Of a stretch of DNA of 64,000 nt, positions 49,771 to 63,050 are shown in pieces (within the stretch, counting starts at the first letter, position 1; each line of letters starts with the position of its first letter). Origin of the DNA: Owenia fusiformis (lineage: Eukaryota > Annelida > Polychaeta > Sabellida > Oweniidae); assembly GCA_903813345.2 (NCBI GenBank), contig CAIIXF020000007.1, positions 7,259,730-7,323,729 of the forward strand, read 5' to 3'. The translations under genes were made by a program, and so were the position numbers. The notes under the pieces were generated by a model. The model was given only the letters and a program-made list of their open reading frames with translations, was not told the DNA's origin and ran no database searches.

Positions 49771-49874
49771 ATGGCATCAACAAGTGGAAGGGGACGTGGT
49801 GGAAAACGACCAAAAGAAGACTCAAGCTCAAATAACAATAAGAATGCGAAGGTGATGAGCACAAGTCTCAAAAG
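49771..49874 (+). CDS. UBE2E: UBE2E exon 1
   Basis: 34 codons plus two bases, from the only ATG in frame; low-complexity R/G/K then S/N-rich extension. Confidence 0.9.
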
Positions 49875-52800
49875 GTATGAATTACTTTTATTATTAACAG
49901 TCTAAGATTTGTACTCGTTCAGTGGTTCGGATATAAAAATCAAATTGATGGGGGGCCAAGGGCGTGAAAAAGCTTTGGGCCCAATTTTGAAATTTTGGAT
50001 CCGAAATCTGAATTTTTACAATTAGGCCAAAAATTAAAAACAATGCCTAGTTATGCTAATTTGCTACCCCTGGTCCACCCCTCCCCCAGATCCCTGCCTC
50101 CCTCCTCAGATGTGTGTCTTGTGTAAGCATTTTTATGTTCTTGTCATTTCCCTTCCCCCCTCAGATGTGTGTCTTGTAATTGCATTTTTTATGTTCTTGT
50201 CTTATCCCTTTCGCTGCTATTCATATATTTGTTAATGGATACTCAAGTACTGGACCAATGGGGTAATATGTAGAAATCTACCCATTTCCTAATTTTATAA
50301 TTTCTCCGTAAAACAAAGACTCGATAATTTGAGATAGGATGTTCCAGTAACGAATTTGTTGTTTGTAATTATTTTCAATAGCTGCCACAGCTTTCTTGGA
50401 AAAGTATGCAGTTATAGACTATCTAATTGATAAAATAGAATGATGTTTTCATTTTAGTTGCCAATAAATACCAATCATATTGTATTTAAATGAGAATCAA
50501 TGACATTAAAAATTTACAACTCATGTACCTTGGGCAAAACTGAGTAAACATTTGGATGTTAACCCTATTAAGGGCTATATGGCCAATGAAGAAAATAGTT
50601 AATTGACCACTAAATCTTATTTAAAATTTCAGGATTTGTTTCATATAAATCACTCATATACTTTTCCACATGAGAAATATATTTTATGATTTAATTTCTT
50701 TGTTAATTCAACTTGCACTACAAGTGGTTCAAATTATGTTATGTTATATTGATATTCAGGTTTCTGCCAAGGGTTTATTTGCTATAGAGCGCAGTCTAGC
50801 TCATTTGCATATAACTTTCTAGCAACAATTACATCAAACCTGATGAAAATTTTCAAAATTTTTTTCTACAGATATATTCAGTATGGGTAATACTCTATCC
50901 GTAATAAATTTTGTCTGAAAATTTTATCTTAATATGGAGATTTGATTAAAAATGTTATTTGCTGGAGTGTCTATTAAGGGTTTAGTTGAGGTTTCAATCC
51001 ATATTACTGCTTATAAAGCTAAAGTATGCTTGAGCCACAAATGTACTTCTGAATCGTTTTCTTTGGTAGTTCATCTAATGTTAACAAGATATAACACTAT
51101 GTAATTTAAAAACTGACACAAAGATTTAGATTATAATTGACTTGCTTGTCTGTTTATCCGTATAAATGAATGTTTTTGTATTTATTTTTTGTAAGAGTTA
51201 ATCTTACAAGTAATATATAAACATTTGGGTTAAAGCCTGATTAATGTTATGCACTGGTTTGACATACAGATATCAAATGGTCATTGAAACTGATACAAAA
51301 ATGATTTGAATAGGTGAACATGTCTTTGTATTTATTAATTTTATTTTTTGGTGATATTGTTCTCACTTGTTTAAGTAAATGCTGCTAACCCTTGTGTTTT
51401 GCTGGGGAGTACTTTATCACTTGAGTTATGACTGTTTTCTGGTTACTGGATATAGTGAATGCAGAGTTTGATTTGACTTTTGAAATATCTTTAACATACA
51501 AATAAAAAATTAGGATGAAATGGAAAAAAAGAAACAATAATATGTGACCTTGATATGTTCATTTTGTGGAAATTGAACATATAGCTCTACCTAAGTGACT
51601 AATATGTCATGATATGACATCTAAAGAGTCGATAAAAGATATATATATATATATTCATTATCTTTTATTGATGCATCGTATCATTACATGATAACATCAG
51701 TCATATTTACTCTCTTAATATGTACTTAATAATCTACTTGACTTCTATTGGAAAATATGTAAAGATTTTATATGCAGACAAAAACAAACAAAATTTATCA
51801 TGACATCGTACAACCTATATGCTCTAAAGGAGCCTTTTATCACAAAAATATCACTCTCCTCTTCTGACCCTATAATTAAATTTAATGTCAAAGCAATCAC
51901 AAGTATTCCTTGCTTCAGTTTATCAGAAAAGATATCAATGAGATCATAGGTTAATAAATAGTTGAAGGTTATACCATATTCATTTTGTATTCATCTTACC
52001 ATATGTCTGCTTAAATGTGCAGACTAACTTTGGCTTTTCGATTCTAATAAATAGATAAATAGACAAATTTGCTCCTTAAAATGACCATGTTCCATATTTG
52101 ATCATTTATCTAATTCTTTTTAGAGATTACAACATGATTGTCATGGAAACAGAACCATTGGCATGCGGTTTGAAAAGATTACTGTTTAACATTTAACACT
52201 CTTTTCTTTGTTGTGCCCACTTCAAATTATTTTATAGTGAGGTCACAATTTAAAATATCTACCCTCTCATGTATGGTGTTACCCTTCACATATGGTGTTA
52301 CCCTTCACATATGGTGTTACCTTTCACATTCGTTTGATTTAGCTTCTTAAAAGACAGCTTCATCTACTCTCTTTCAGTTTAAGAGAAACCTTTGAACTCA
52401 AAAGCCAATCAGAGCTTGTCATTGAAACACATGGACGATTTCTATATATGGTCATTTCCTCTGTAGTCGTTCCCTAGTTTTGACCAATATTGAACATTAT
52501 ATGCGTGTTTCTTTTTGCTGATTGGAGAAAATGTCCACGCGGTTGGTTTGAATCGATTTATTACCTGGACTGTCATTGCCAGCGTCAATTACTCATATGC
52601 GAGTAGGTAGTTACCAGTTTCGCCACCAGGTGGCTGATTCTGGGGAAATAACATGGCTGGGTATTACAAAATTCAAATTACCCTTATGTAATAGTTATAC
52701 AAATTAAAATATGTCCAGTAAAAGAAAATATTATCTGCCCAACACAAGAAAAGATATTTCACTTTTTATAGTTTTATAACATGGGGTCTATGGGGAATCT

Positions 52801-55800
52801 CCCCGACCTAGAAGTCACATTTTCAAAGAAAATTAAATTTTCAAAGTTGATAAACTCTTTCCAAAACCACATTTCTAGATGTAATTTTACATGTAGATTA
52901 CAAATATGACACCAGTTTGATTGAATTGTGAATTTTATTGTAAGATTTGTAAGATTATTTCTACTCGCATCTAGGATATTGGGCAGGGCTGCTGACTCTA
53001 ATGTTTAGAGGCTCCTTTAGAACTAACCTTTGTGGTCAGGGTAGTCTGGTCTTTACAGCCAAAGTTGTAACAACATTTCAATAAGTATTGTAACAGATCT
53101 CCCCGGCATGAACATATTCTAGTAGTACAATGTACCGTCTTTGATCCCTTCCCCATATATTATTTTTCCAACCTTATATACTGTCAAGTTAAAGGTATAA
53201 GACCTCCCAGAACATTTAATACAAGACTCACAAAACCATTGGTTTAAGGCATCACTATATTTTGTAAATTTTGGTTTAGGATTTGTAAATTCTCTATATT
53301 TTGGTCTTTCTAAAACCCTTTAAAGGGTGACGCATATCGTTTAGCAAATCGAACGCTCGTTTCTGGTGTTGCTCACCGTTTAGTATAAAAGGCTCGATCC
53401 CGGAATAATACTCAAGGGTTCACAGGCTCGAGGTCGTTGTGTCAACACCTCTAACTGTTATATAGCATAAGTATATTATAGATCGTCACATATTTATGAA
53501 ACGGTGATTTTTATTTTGACAAATCAATTCCACATTTATGGGTGAAGTTTCAGGATCTTCTATTTGTGTATAATAAGGAAAAATTGACATCTAAATTTCC
53601 CCATAACGTAATAGCCCACAGCTTGGTATATGAAATATCCTACAAATGAAACAAAGCAGTTCTAATACAAGGATTTATATTGGCTGTTGTACATATTCTT
53701 TGAACGCAATCAGTCTATGGATAATGTTTTCAAAATCATTATAAACGGATTACTTTATCTCAAAGACAATTTCAATAAACTGGATTTTACAGAACTCCCC
53801 TTATTTCTTAAAAATGGACTGATCCAGTCGATTCGCCTGGAGCCGCCATATTGTTTTTATACGGGATGCTTATCGGAACCCTTTAAATGTAAGGTTGAAG
53901 CTTGAATTAATTTTAAAATATGGAGTGACAGAGAAAAGTGTATTAATTTTGTTAAAACCCATTTCATGTCGCTAGCATGATGACCCCCTGGCCTAATATA
54001 ATATGATTTATAAAAGTTAATAAGACAGGTCATTTAATTTTGGTATATTTGAAGAACAAAGTTGAGAGTTAAACCAATTTAAGATAGCATTCTATAAGTT
54101 TATCTCGGATCTCTGGTCATCATATGTTTGATACTATATTTTGACATGGCATAGTTCTTCTATTCTTCAGTTATTGTGCTAATACAACAGTTCGCCTTTT
54201 ATACCATATTGATACACAGAGTTATTTCATAGCCAATGGAATATTCATAATAAAGGTCAATGGCACATCTTAATTCTGAAAGGAATAAAAATGCTTCATT
54301 ATTAGACAACTTGCTTTTGAGCTCATGATTAATTGACTCGGCTAGTATGGAACTGCTATAACATAATGAGCTCAAATCATAACATGCTTTGTTATCAAAT
54401 AGCAGTTCAAGCTTCTTTATAATGCATCATTTAAACATATGTATCTAGTAAAACCAAGACAGTGAAACCTGTATATCCAAATACCTCTCTAATCCGAACA
54501 TTATTTCAATGTGAACATTTTTTCTTGGTTCCAATATTGTATACTCCCATTGACTTACATGTTTAAAAATCTGTGAAATGTGAGCATCTACTAATCCAAA
54601 CATTTTTTCTGGTCACAGAAGCATTCAGGTTATACAGGTTTTACTGTATACTTGTATTTAAACTATATAGTTTCCAGTATTGGGATTACTTTAATGCTGG
54701 TGAAATCAATCTTAGTCATATATTGAATATGTTCCAAGAAATGGTATCACTAGGGACGGTTGTTCACTGGAGAGATGTTCGGTAGACCATTTGAGATATT
54801 GTAGAAACCATCGATATGTGCATTTGAAATATACAGTTGAAATCATTTGCTGTTGAAACCTGTGTTGGATTTAGAAAGTCCAAGGCACTAGCGCATCAGT
54901 ATTCTAGTTTGCCCTTGTGTTAATTATCATCCTCTGTACACTTAACCATTTTCTTGAAAATACATTTAGTTAGGTGTTGTTGCAATGCTTCCCTTGCTAT
55001 TCCTTTAGCAACAGTCAAGCTTGTGAAACATAATCGTTGTTAAGTTTTTCACCAGACAAGGGAACATAATGATTAGAATATAATAATTTGCTTCATTCTG
55101 CAAGAGAAGTCAATCCAATGTTAATATATCTTTAGTAGTATAAAGCTGAATTATTCACACTTGTAACGAACCTTTGCAGGAATGATTGACTCTATATTAA
55201 GTAATGAACTTTTGAATGTTGGAGCCACTGAACTTTTGAATGTAGGAGCTTTTCGTGTTTCTGTCATTGTAATAAATAAGTAGCTTATTAGTTTGTGGTA
55301 CTCCCTGATTGGTTGAATGAAAAACAAAAATTGATCTGTCATAGTCAGAGATTGTTATTCTTAATAGTAATCCAAGGGTTGTATAACCTGCAGTTGAATT
55401 ATTCTAAGGAGCCTAAAGGTTCTGGTTTGAAACCCAGATATTTTCATTGCACTTAAAAAGTGCTATCAATAATGTAGTCATCTTGCGCTGATAGAGCATG
55501 TAGACTTATGGTCGGTATTAAAAATTTGTCACTGAGATTGCAAGAAACCATTCATCTGTTTAACTTGAAACTTTAACAAATGCAAAAACAGAGTACTGAC
55601 TAGTGCGGCACTCTAACTAGTTTTTGGGCATGCTGGGTAATCAACAAGGGGGCCATTTTGAATCTGAAGTGCAATATTTATGTATGTGTGTCTTGTTTCA
55701 CAATCTAGTTAAAGCTGCTGTTTGCCCCGAAACGCAATCTTGGGTTGTTTCGGGGGTGAACTTTATCATTTTGAGCCTAATGAAAGATTTTGGAATGATG

Positions 55801-57174
55801 AACAAATGGGGCAAATCTTATGTATAAATACTTACGATAAATGTGTCATTTCAAAGATTGTTCATTGAATTGCTTCGATTGGTGAAGACGATATGATTTT
55901 GGAAAGGTTTCTAAATTAAGAACGTGACGTCACTTCCGAATTATAGCATCCAACTTAACTAACGTTTAATTACTCTTACCATTCAAAATCGCTCAGCACG
56001 CCTAGGTTCAAATCCCACACTCACTTTTTTATTTTTTTTGACTAAATGATTGTTCTTTGACATTACGCAGAAAAACAATTTTTATTTCCGTAAACTTTAT
56101 ATTAGAGCTTGAAAATGTAAAAACAATATATGTCAACATATTGCGTTTTGGAGCGATGTGCAGGTTTAACTAAAAAGGATATAGATGAGAAATTGAGATG
56201 TTTAGTGTATAATGCTAACTGGTTAACGAGTAATAGATTGCCAAACATATCAAACAGTCTGTGTTACATTGACCTAATGTTCTTTCGTTTTGTTATGATG
56301 TACAAAAAGAACAAACTAAGCTATAGTGCCCTTTGGTTCTCCAATTTCTATAAGGACTTCCAAGAGAACAGATGCAGGGGCTAAGATCTGTAAATTCACT
56401 CAAAATCCCTTCTGAAAAAACTGTTAGATTATTATTTTAATGAGGCTTATTCTCCCTCCCCCATGCTGAGATGTGCCAGTTGAAGAAGTGATAAAGATTA
56501 AACTTCACATGCTCGTTCTTCACCTTGTTCAGACAATGGAAGATGGGGTTAATACCATGATATTGACTAATATCACAAAATAAAATAGTCTTTACTGTCA
56601 TATACCTAAGTAGCATCTAAGTAATTTGATATTCAATATCATCAGTACTGTAGTATATTATAAGAGATCATGTTGAAGTTCATTTGAAGTGATTTATGAA
56701 TTTTGTAAGAAGTATGAGATTTATTTTGAGCAGACTTTTTAGTTAGTGAGATTGTCAACTTGTCACCGTAATAAATTGTTCAACGATGCCCTTGAGAAAC
56801 AATAACAAATGGTCAAAATTTCAAAGCCAAATGTCTACCACTAGTAGTTTAATACATTAAAGCATAAGAATATCAAATTCAACTAACTATAAACACCGTC
56901 ATTTTGAAAAAGAAGGTAACAGCAGTGACTTTCTTCCCATACTGACTCCTGACAATATATAAATAAAGATTAAAGTGTATTGAATTATAGATAAAAGTGT
57001 ATTGAACTGTGGATATCCACTGACCACACATCAGGATATGAGAGCTTCTTCCTTAGAATTTTATTGCTATAACAAATTTTTGTTAATAACATTTATAAGA
57101 ACTTGTATATTTATTTTTTGCAGGATTCAGAAAGAACTGGCAGATATTACCTTGGACCCTCCACCAAACTGCAG
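49771..57174 (+). CDS. UBE2E: UBE2E-family ubiquitin-conjugating enzyme, 5' part
   Basis: Class III E2: transfers ubiquitin from E1 to substrates with RING E3s, and has an N-terminal extension before the UBC core. Exon 1 (49771-49874) encodes MASTSGRGRGGKRPKEDSSS then NNNKNAKVMSTSLK, a basic/Ser-rich extension like those of UBE2E1-3. Donor AAAG|GTATGA splits the next Arg codon. Exon 2 (57124-57174), acceptor TTATTTTTTGCAG, encodes RIQKELADITLDPPPNC, essentially identical to vertebrate UBE2E, ending GCAG|GTAAAT with two bases left for the expected Ser. I searched 57.2-64 kb by eye for the next exon (AGPKGDN...) and did not find it. The active-site Cys and the rest of the core must lie beyond the right edge. 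Confidence 0.95.
50080..50205. repeat. Two-copy ~62-bp tandem duplication
   Basis: CCTCAGATGTGTGTCTTGT followed by GCATTTTTATGTTCTTGTC occurs twice in succession in UBE2E intron 1. Confidence 0.75.
52270..52327. repeat. Three-copy 19-bp tandem repeat
   Basis: TATGGTGTTACCCTTCACA three times; it runs straight into the foldback-family fragment at 52321. Confidence 0.85.
52321..52366. repeat. Fragment of the 58-kb foldback family
   Basis: CATTCGTTTGATTT, CTTCTTAAAAGACAGCTTCATC: same order as the arm of the element at 58009. Confidence 0.45.
52594..52973. mobile_element. Short-TIR element carrying a CTCF-like palindrome, copy 2
   Basis: Left end CATATGCGAGTAG and right end CTACTCGCATCTA. It is the inverse-orientation relative of 33481-33906, with long blocks of near identity (for example AAGAAAAGATATTTCACTTT). 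Contains GCCACCAGGTGGC near 52622-52634. Confidence 0.6.
54460..54646. mobile_element. pogo-like MITE, copy 4 (UBE2E intron)
   Basis: The clearest copy: CAGTGAAACCTGTATA at the left and TATACAGGTTTTACTG at the right form near-perfect inverted termini around 155 bp. Confidence 0.7.
55375..55450 (+). repeat. SINE-head fragment
   Basis: GAGCCTAAAGGTTCTGGTTT GAAACCC resembles the B-box part of the SINE at 48056. A second isolated B-box match, GGTTCAAATCC followed by a T-run, is at about 56007. Confidence 0.3.
57124..57174 (+). CDS. UBE2E: UBE2E exon 2: start of UBC fold
   Basis: 51 nt, phase 2 in and phase 2 out; encodes the first helix of the UBC domain, IQKELADITLDPPPNC. Confidence 0.95.
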
Positions 57175-57289
57175 GTAAATGATCTCACTTCTATATTACT
57201 AGGGTTTGTTGATATTTAGTCCGTACTTAAAGCAGTGATTTAATTGACCTGATAAACATTTCATGGACGTTTTCTTTCTGTTAATCTTC

Positions 57290-57630
57290 TCTGGTAGTTT
57301 TGTTTCTGATAATATTTTCTTTGGTAATAATCTATCTGGAAATCTTCTCATCAGTGATATTGCGTTTGTTAACCTCTGGAAATCAGCTTTCTAATATTCT
57401 TCTCTTACCATCTTGTCTTTGATAATCTTCTCTGATAATATTCTCTCTGGAAATCTTCTCATTGGTGATACTGCGACGCATTTGTTAACCTCTGGAAATC
57501 AGCTCTCTAATATTCTTCCAATCTTCTCTTTATTAATTTTCTCTCTGAAAATCTTCTCTTTGGTAGTTTCTCTCTGAAAATCTTCTCTTTGGTGATATTA
57601 TGTCTGTTAGTTTTCTGTGATAATCTACCT
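57290..57630. repeat. Degenerate TCTTCTCT/CTCTGAAAATC repeat block
   Basis: Two ~115-bp blocks (each with GGAAATCTTCTCAT, GTTAACCTCTGGAAATCAGC, TAATATTCTTC) followed by shorter CTCTGAAAATCTTCTCTTTGG units, just after UBE2E exon 2. Confidence 0.65.
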
Positions 57631-58008
57631 GAAAACCACCTGAAATTCTAATCAAAGCTTGATTGGGAAAAGATAATTATTATTTATTTTCTTTGCTCTG
57701 TAACATTTATTAATAATAAGTAATAACCAGAATATATGTATCTCCATTTAATAAGCTGATATGCATCGTGATGACTCTAGTCAGATGATAACATCATATT
57801 GCGAATATGAATCCTATAAGATGACAGCTTTTAATTTAATTTCCTTCTTGTAAAACAAGAAAGGAATCATTGATTCTTGAATAATGTGAAGTTGAATCAA
57901 AAGGTACTTATATAATGTACCAATAACTTCAATTCAAAGGCCAATTTTATGAAAACACTGAATGAAATGAAATTCTTTGCTAAGGGCTGATATGAAAAAG
58001 ACCAAAGG

Positions 58009-58295
58009 GTACCCTTTGCATTCGTTTGACTTCACTTCTTAAAAGAGAGCTTCGTCTTCGTAGTTTAACTAGACTCTGCACGCAGGGTACCCAAAGGGCT
58101 ACATACTGGAATCTTGTCAGCCGAGGGCCGATTATCACCACCTATTCAGTACAAACTCATTATCTGTTCTAGACCAGGGTGGATAATGACCACTATGGTT
58201 CCACCTATTGCTCTACCCTGCGTGCAGAGTCTAGTTAAACTACTGAAGATGAAGCTCTCTTTTAAGAAGTGAAGTCAAACGAATGCAAAGGGTAC
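58009..58295. mobile_element. 287-bp foldback element
   Basis: The 81-bp left arm (58009-58089) and 82-bp right arm (58214-58295) are near-perfect inverted copies, beginning GTACCCTTTGCATTCGTTTG and ending with its complement, around a 124-bp centre. No coding capacity. Confidence 0.85.
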
Positions 58296-58644
58296 TATTG
58301 CTCAAGTCAATATCATAAAATATAAGCCTTCTAAGCTTGTACTCATACCCTGAGACCAGGCTCACAATGTGGTGATAATTAATATTTCTACCAGTACAAA
58401 TCATAACTATGAGGCGAATCCAAATGTATAATAATTATAGTATCATTATTACATAGTATTGCATCCATGATTCCCTTTAAGACCATAGTTCAGAAAATTG
58501 ATGAGTGCAAGATAACCTCTATATAACCAGGATGGTATAAATATAGTGATTTTTAATACCAAGAAATATTGACAAAATAATGTAGAGAAAATTGATATAT
58601 GTAGATTGACTCCAATATTAGCACACTTTATGGCCATTAGAGTA

Positions 58645-58724
58645 CAGTTAAACCTCTGTAAGTAAAGCAACCTTGGGATCATGAAAAGGTGTTCTGTTTA
58701 CAGAGGTGTTCCACTTTTCACTAT
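58645..58724. mobile_element. pogo-like MITE fragment, copy 5
   Basis: Left end CAGTTAAACCTCTGTAAGT after TA, then GAGGTGTTCCAC; the right terminus is eroded. Confidence 0.45.
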
Positions 58725-61521
58725 ATATTCCAGTTTTTACTATATATTCATATATCACATATTTTGCAATTTGAATATTACCTTGAATGTTTTTGTTATC
58801 AAGTATTTTACTCTTTGATTCATCTATAGAATTTATAAGGGATGGTGCTCAATTTTCGAAATCGCTGTTCCCTCTTCAAAAGAGGAGACGCGAAAATCTT
58901 TCCATATAAGGTCAAAATATTTCCCATGATGCAGTTCGCGGAGGAACAAATTTATACTTCCTTGTTTTCCCTCATTGGTTTAACATGGGGATTTTCACAC
59001 CTATTTTTCAAACGATATATTCGTTCATATCCCCGTACGAGGGTACAGAAAAAATTATTAGAAACGATTGATCTCTTATTAATCTTAATATAACAGCTAT
59101 TTTTTTCATTGTATTGATTCATAGCGTGGTGAAAACGATGATTGAAAAGTGAGAAAATATTCCGGAAGAGAAGGTCACATGATCAGTTGACTAGTCGCCA
59201 TATTGGAAAAAACAATTCCATTCGACTTTCAATACTTTCATGCCAATCTTACCGCACTACAAACTGCAACATCGATGCAACAACTGAATAAAAGTATTCA
59301 TCTTCAAATTACATCATAGAGTTACGTTGAAAACCAACAAATAACTGAGCAGTAGACCAAAGAAGAAGCGTCGCTATTATCTAGGTCACTCTGTTCAGTG
59401 GTTCGAAAGCAAAGCTATAGTACTCGTTTCCGAATTTTGTTGTTAATTGTACAATCTTTTATTGATTAAAACTCGGTATACTGACTATTAAAGCAATGAC
59501 AAAGAAGAATACTTCCGATGTTGTCATTGTTTTATTTAGCGTGCGGGTGTAAAAACAAATTGCGTAATTAGTTTGATTTAGAACTTTCGGGTCACGCAAA
59601 TAGCTACGCGGAATGCATAGTGAGAAAATATTGACCAATCAAATTTTGTCCTTTTTGATTGCTTTTTCAGGACATATTTGCGAACGTTCTGATTCAAAGA
59701 GCGAATCGCGAAAGGGAGAATTATCAACAATTGTAGAAGAACCTGGAACAAGACATTGTGCTTGTAGAAATGTTGATTTTTCAATTTAAATGAAAGCAAA
59801 ACAACTTTTTCGAATTCCAGTCTTCATCAAATTATGATGAATGGATGAGAGAAAATATCAAAATCAAATTTCATTTACCACAACTTTTAATATTTAGATA
59901 TCATCCATAAGTAAACCTTTGCTGTCAGGAAAGATTAATACCAGGCTTACTTATAAATATTCTTGAATTAATGTAGCTGATATTACTGAACATATTGCTT
60001 GTTGCATAACTGCCTGGTTTACCTGTCAAAAGTGAACGCCTTAAACTGTTCATATTCAGAGAAGAATCTACTCCTTGATTAGCTTTTAGGCCCATCAGTA
60101 ATTTCAGAATGGAGATTTAGCACTAACTATGCCTGAGTTGTTTTAAAGAGATCGAGTCGTCCAGATTTCTATTCTGGACAATCAGTAATGTCCCAATATA
60201 ATTGCTCATAAAACATCATATATACCTTAGATATACCTTGAGACCAAATCATAAGCACGATATCAACAATATATTGAGGATATCAACAGGACAACCAAAA
60301 GAACAACCAACTGTCAGAATTGAACGCAATAAGTCGAAAACAGAATACAATGTTTTTGGGGGGATTTATCTATATTGTAACCCCTTAGAAGTAATAAATA
60401 TGACTTCTCTAAGCCAAAATAATCTGAAGGAAAAAGCCAATCAGGCTGGAACAAACAGCAGGCTTTTTAAATTTAATTTGAATTTCTATTGATGAAAGTG
60501 GAAATTCATGGCTGGGAACAATCATCGAATTGATACAGTTAACAAATTAATTCAAGCCTCAGAATTGATAAGTTGATAAACAAACTTGTTTTACATCAAA
60601 TAACACGAAAAAATCAGGGGGTTACTCTAATTGTGTTTTTAAGGAGACCCGATCTCTTTAACAATTGGCTATTATTAAGGCGGCTTTATTGTATATAGAG
60701 ATTTATAACATGAGTCTGTGACCATGTTGTAGTCTTGCAAAAGCCTCCATCCTCCCCCTCCCCCACTATATATTTCAATACCCAGTGGCTGAAGGTTTAT
60801 GCTAGTAGCCGAACCATAAAAATTTGCCAAGCACATAAAGCCAATAGACTTTGATCTTATATTTATCATCTTTATATATGAACAAATTAAACTTTTTAAT
60901 AGGCAGCAGTTACTAGTTTTTCTTTGCTTTTAGATAAAAAAAAAGTCTACTCGTACACTTAAAGAGTAATAGTCTTACTCAAGACTGTCAATCACTACTC
61001 AAATATGGGTGATGCGTATATGAGGCCACATTGCCTCTGCAAAACTAAAAATCAAAGTCCATTAGCCTTATTGGCTTTATGTAAATATGTTGTTCAATTT
61101 CAGCCATTTCTTTGGGGTTTGATCTTCATTAACTGTAATCTCACTTGATACTGTCATTACACTATTTTGATAACCCATATTTTCTAATTTGTATATTCTA
61201 TACTGCATATTCCAATAATCAATCAGTGTTATGTCAGTATCATCTATTCTGCAGTACTGACATTATTATAAAACTGCAAAGGTAAATGTTTGGGTAGCGA
61301 TCATTCAGCATCAGTTTTTGTATTCCATCCATGTACAATTGACACATATGTTTTGATTAATAGAAACAAAGTCTTACCTTAATGCTGTGCTTTATGTTAC
61401 TTTGCGTTTCATGACCTTTTGTGTATTGATTACCCTGTCCAATAGTTTGATTGTACATATTTAAAAGAGAGCTTCATTGACACATTTTGAATTTGAGATG
61501 ATCCTTTGATCTAACATAATC

Positions 61522-61597
61522 CCCGGGGGGTTCACTCCACATATTTGGGGCGGCACATAGGTATTAAGAAGTATATTGGAGTGAAACCCCCAGGACA
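61522..61597. repeat. Small G-run foldback repeat
   Basis: CCGGGGGGTTCACTCCA is faced by TGGAGTGAAACCCCC about 40 bp away, around GGGCGGCACATAGGTATTAA. It looks like a dispersed foldback repeat rather than a gene part. Confidence 0.5.
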
Positions 61598-62417
61598 TAA
61601 TCCAGTCAACATTGTTTAGGCTGATAAAAATCCATCTCCATAATCATTACTGTAGTCTCAGAAGTTTATATCTTGGTAAGTTACTGGATACATGTTCATA
61701 CTTCTAAGATCATATTATATGTTGTATCAAAACTATTTGTTTGAATTATTCAGAGCATAGTTAGTTCTAGGCTAGGTGTCCCAGGGTATATATCGATATT
61801 AACATGGTCATCATTTTCCACATTAAACTCTCTAATCTGCAAGCCAGTAGCCAGTCCCCTAGCCAAAATTCTTTCTAAATCATGCAGTTTTTCACCATTC
61901 TGAGTTCAGGGTGCATGTTAGGCCTGATCTGATTGGAACATGGGCGGTGAACAATATATACAGTCTACCTCAGTCCTGTGACCTCTAGTCTCCGTCAAGA
62001 TGGCCATATAATTATCATACTGTACCTAACTGTCTAACTTTTGAAAGTAAAACACATTCTCTAATTACCAACAAACATGAAATATGCTAAATGTAATCAT
62101 GTGGTGACTTTTAATGAGACCTTAATTATTTGAACTGTAGCATCCACTTCCTAACTGTTAACTCCTATTGGTAATCTGCATGCATCTAATGCATTACTGT
62201 GATGTATTCCCTACCCGCTGCTACCATGTGTCTACAAGTTGTAGGTCAGGATGACCTCAGTGATAACATTGATTATTGCTATTTAGAATGATTTACTTGA
62301 AACACTGAGTTTTTTTCTTGATGCATTGTTTTCAAACAAGGCCCCTCAATATTTAGAATGCCTTATTTGCTTTATTGAATCATGTTCTTCCAGATTTTTA
62401 AAGTCTATGTTTTAAGT

Positions 62418-62516
62418 CAAGCTACTAGCCCTTGTCATACCCCCCCCCCCCATCTACATATCTCCGAACCTGGTGGTAAAGTAGATAAGAGGGGTCCAGG
62501 GATTTAAAGCAAGACT
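62418..62516. repeat. Poly-C containing dispersed repeat
   Basis: A 13-base C-run between AAGTCAAGCTACTAGCCCTTG and GTCCAGGGATTTAAAGCAAG. Related C-run contexts occur at 44700-44760 and 46480-46535 (CAAGACCCTGGACC next to the run; CTTGCTTCAAG nearby). Confidence 0.4.
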
Positions 62517-62898
62517 ATGCAAATGGGCATCTTTAATTTAGGAGAAATTTTATCAATGCACAAAAAATATATGATGAATCGTTGATGGTCATAAAAGGAT
62601 TAAAAGAAATTACTTTCAGAAAGTGACATGAGCATCTCTTTAGAATGTTACCTGAAGATAAAAGGAAATTTTCTGTCTACTCTGGCTCATAGATGAGATT
62701 AGGCACAAACCACATACATATATTATGTGTTGTATACATGTACTGTTTTATTTAAAGCTTTTAAAGAATTCTTCCCTCAAAAACCGCTACAGTTTTTAGA
62801 ATTTGGCGATAATTTTTACAATCATCTTAGGAATACTATAAAATAGGCATACTGCTTTTACTGCATTCTGTTAGTTCATCCTGAGAAGGATGTTACTA

Positions 62899-63050
62899 CA
62901 GTAAAACCTGTTTGGTCCAAACACCACTGTGGGACTGACCAAAACATCGAAGTCTATGGCACACTCCTATGGCAGATTGAAAAATGGGACCAAAAAGTGT
63001 TAACATTGTGAGCTGCTCAGATAATAGAGGTGTTCAGATGAACAGGTTAA
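62899..63050. mobile_element. pogo-like MITE, copy 6
   Basis: Starts CAGTAAAACCTGTTTGG after TA; the right end GAACAGGTTAACGG is a degraded inverted copy. Confidence 0.55.

Noticed and set aside
55975-56030. tRNA gene at GGTTCAAATCC
   Set aside because: Only a B-box and a T-run; no cloverleaf arms could be formed, so treated as a SINE remnant at most.
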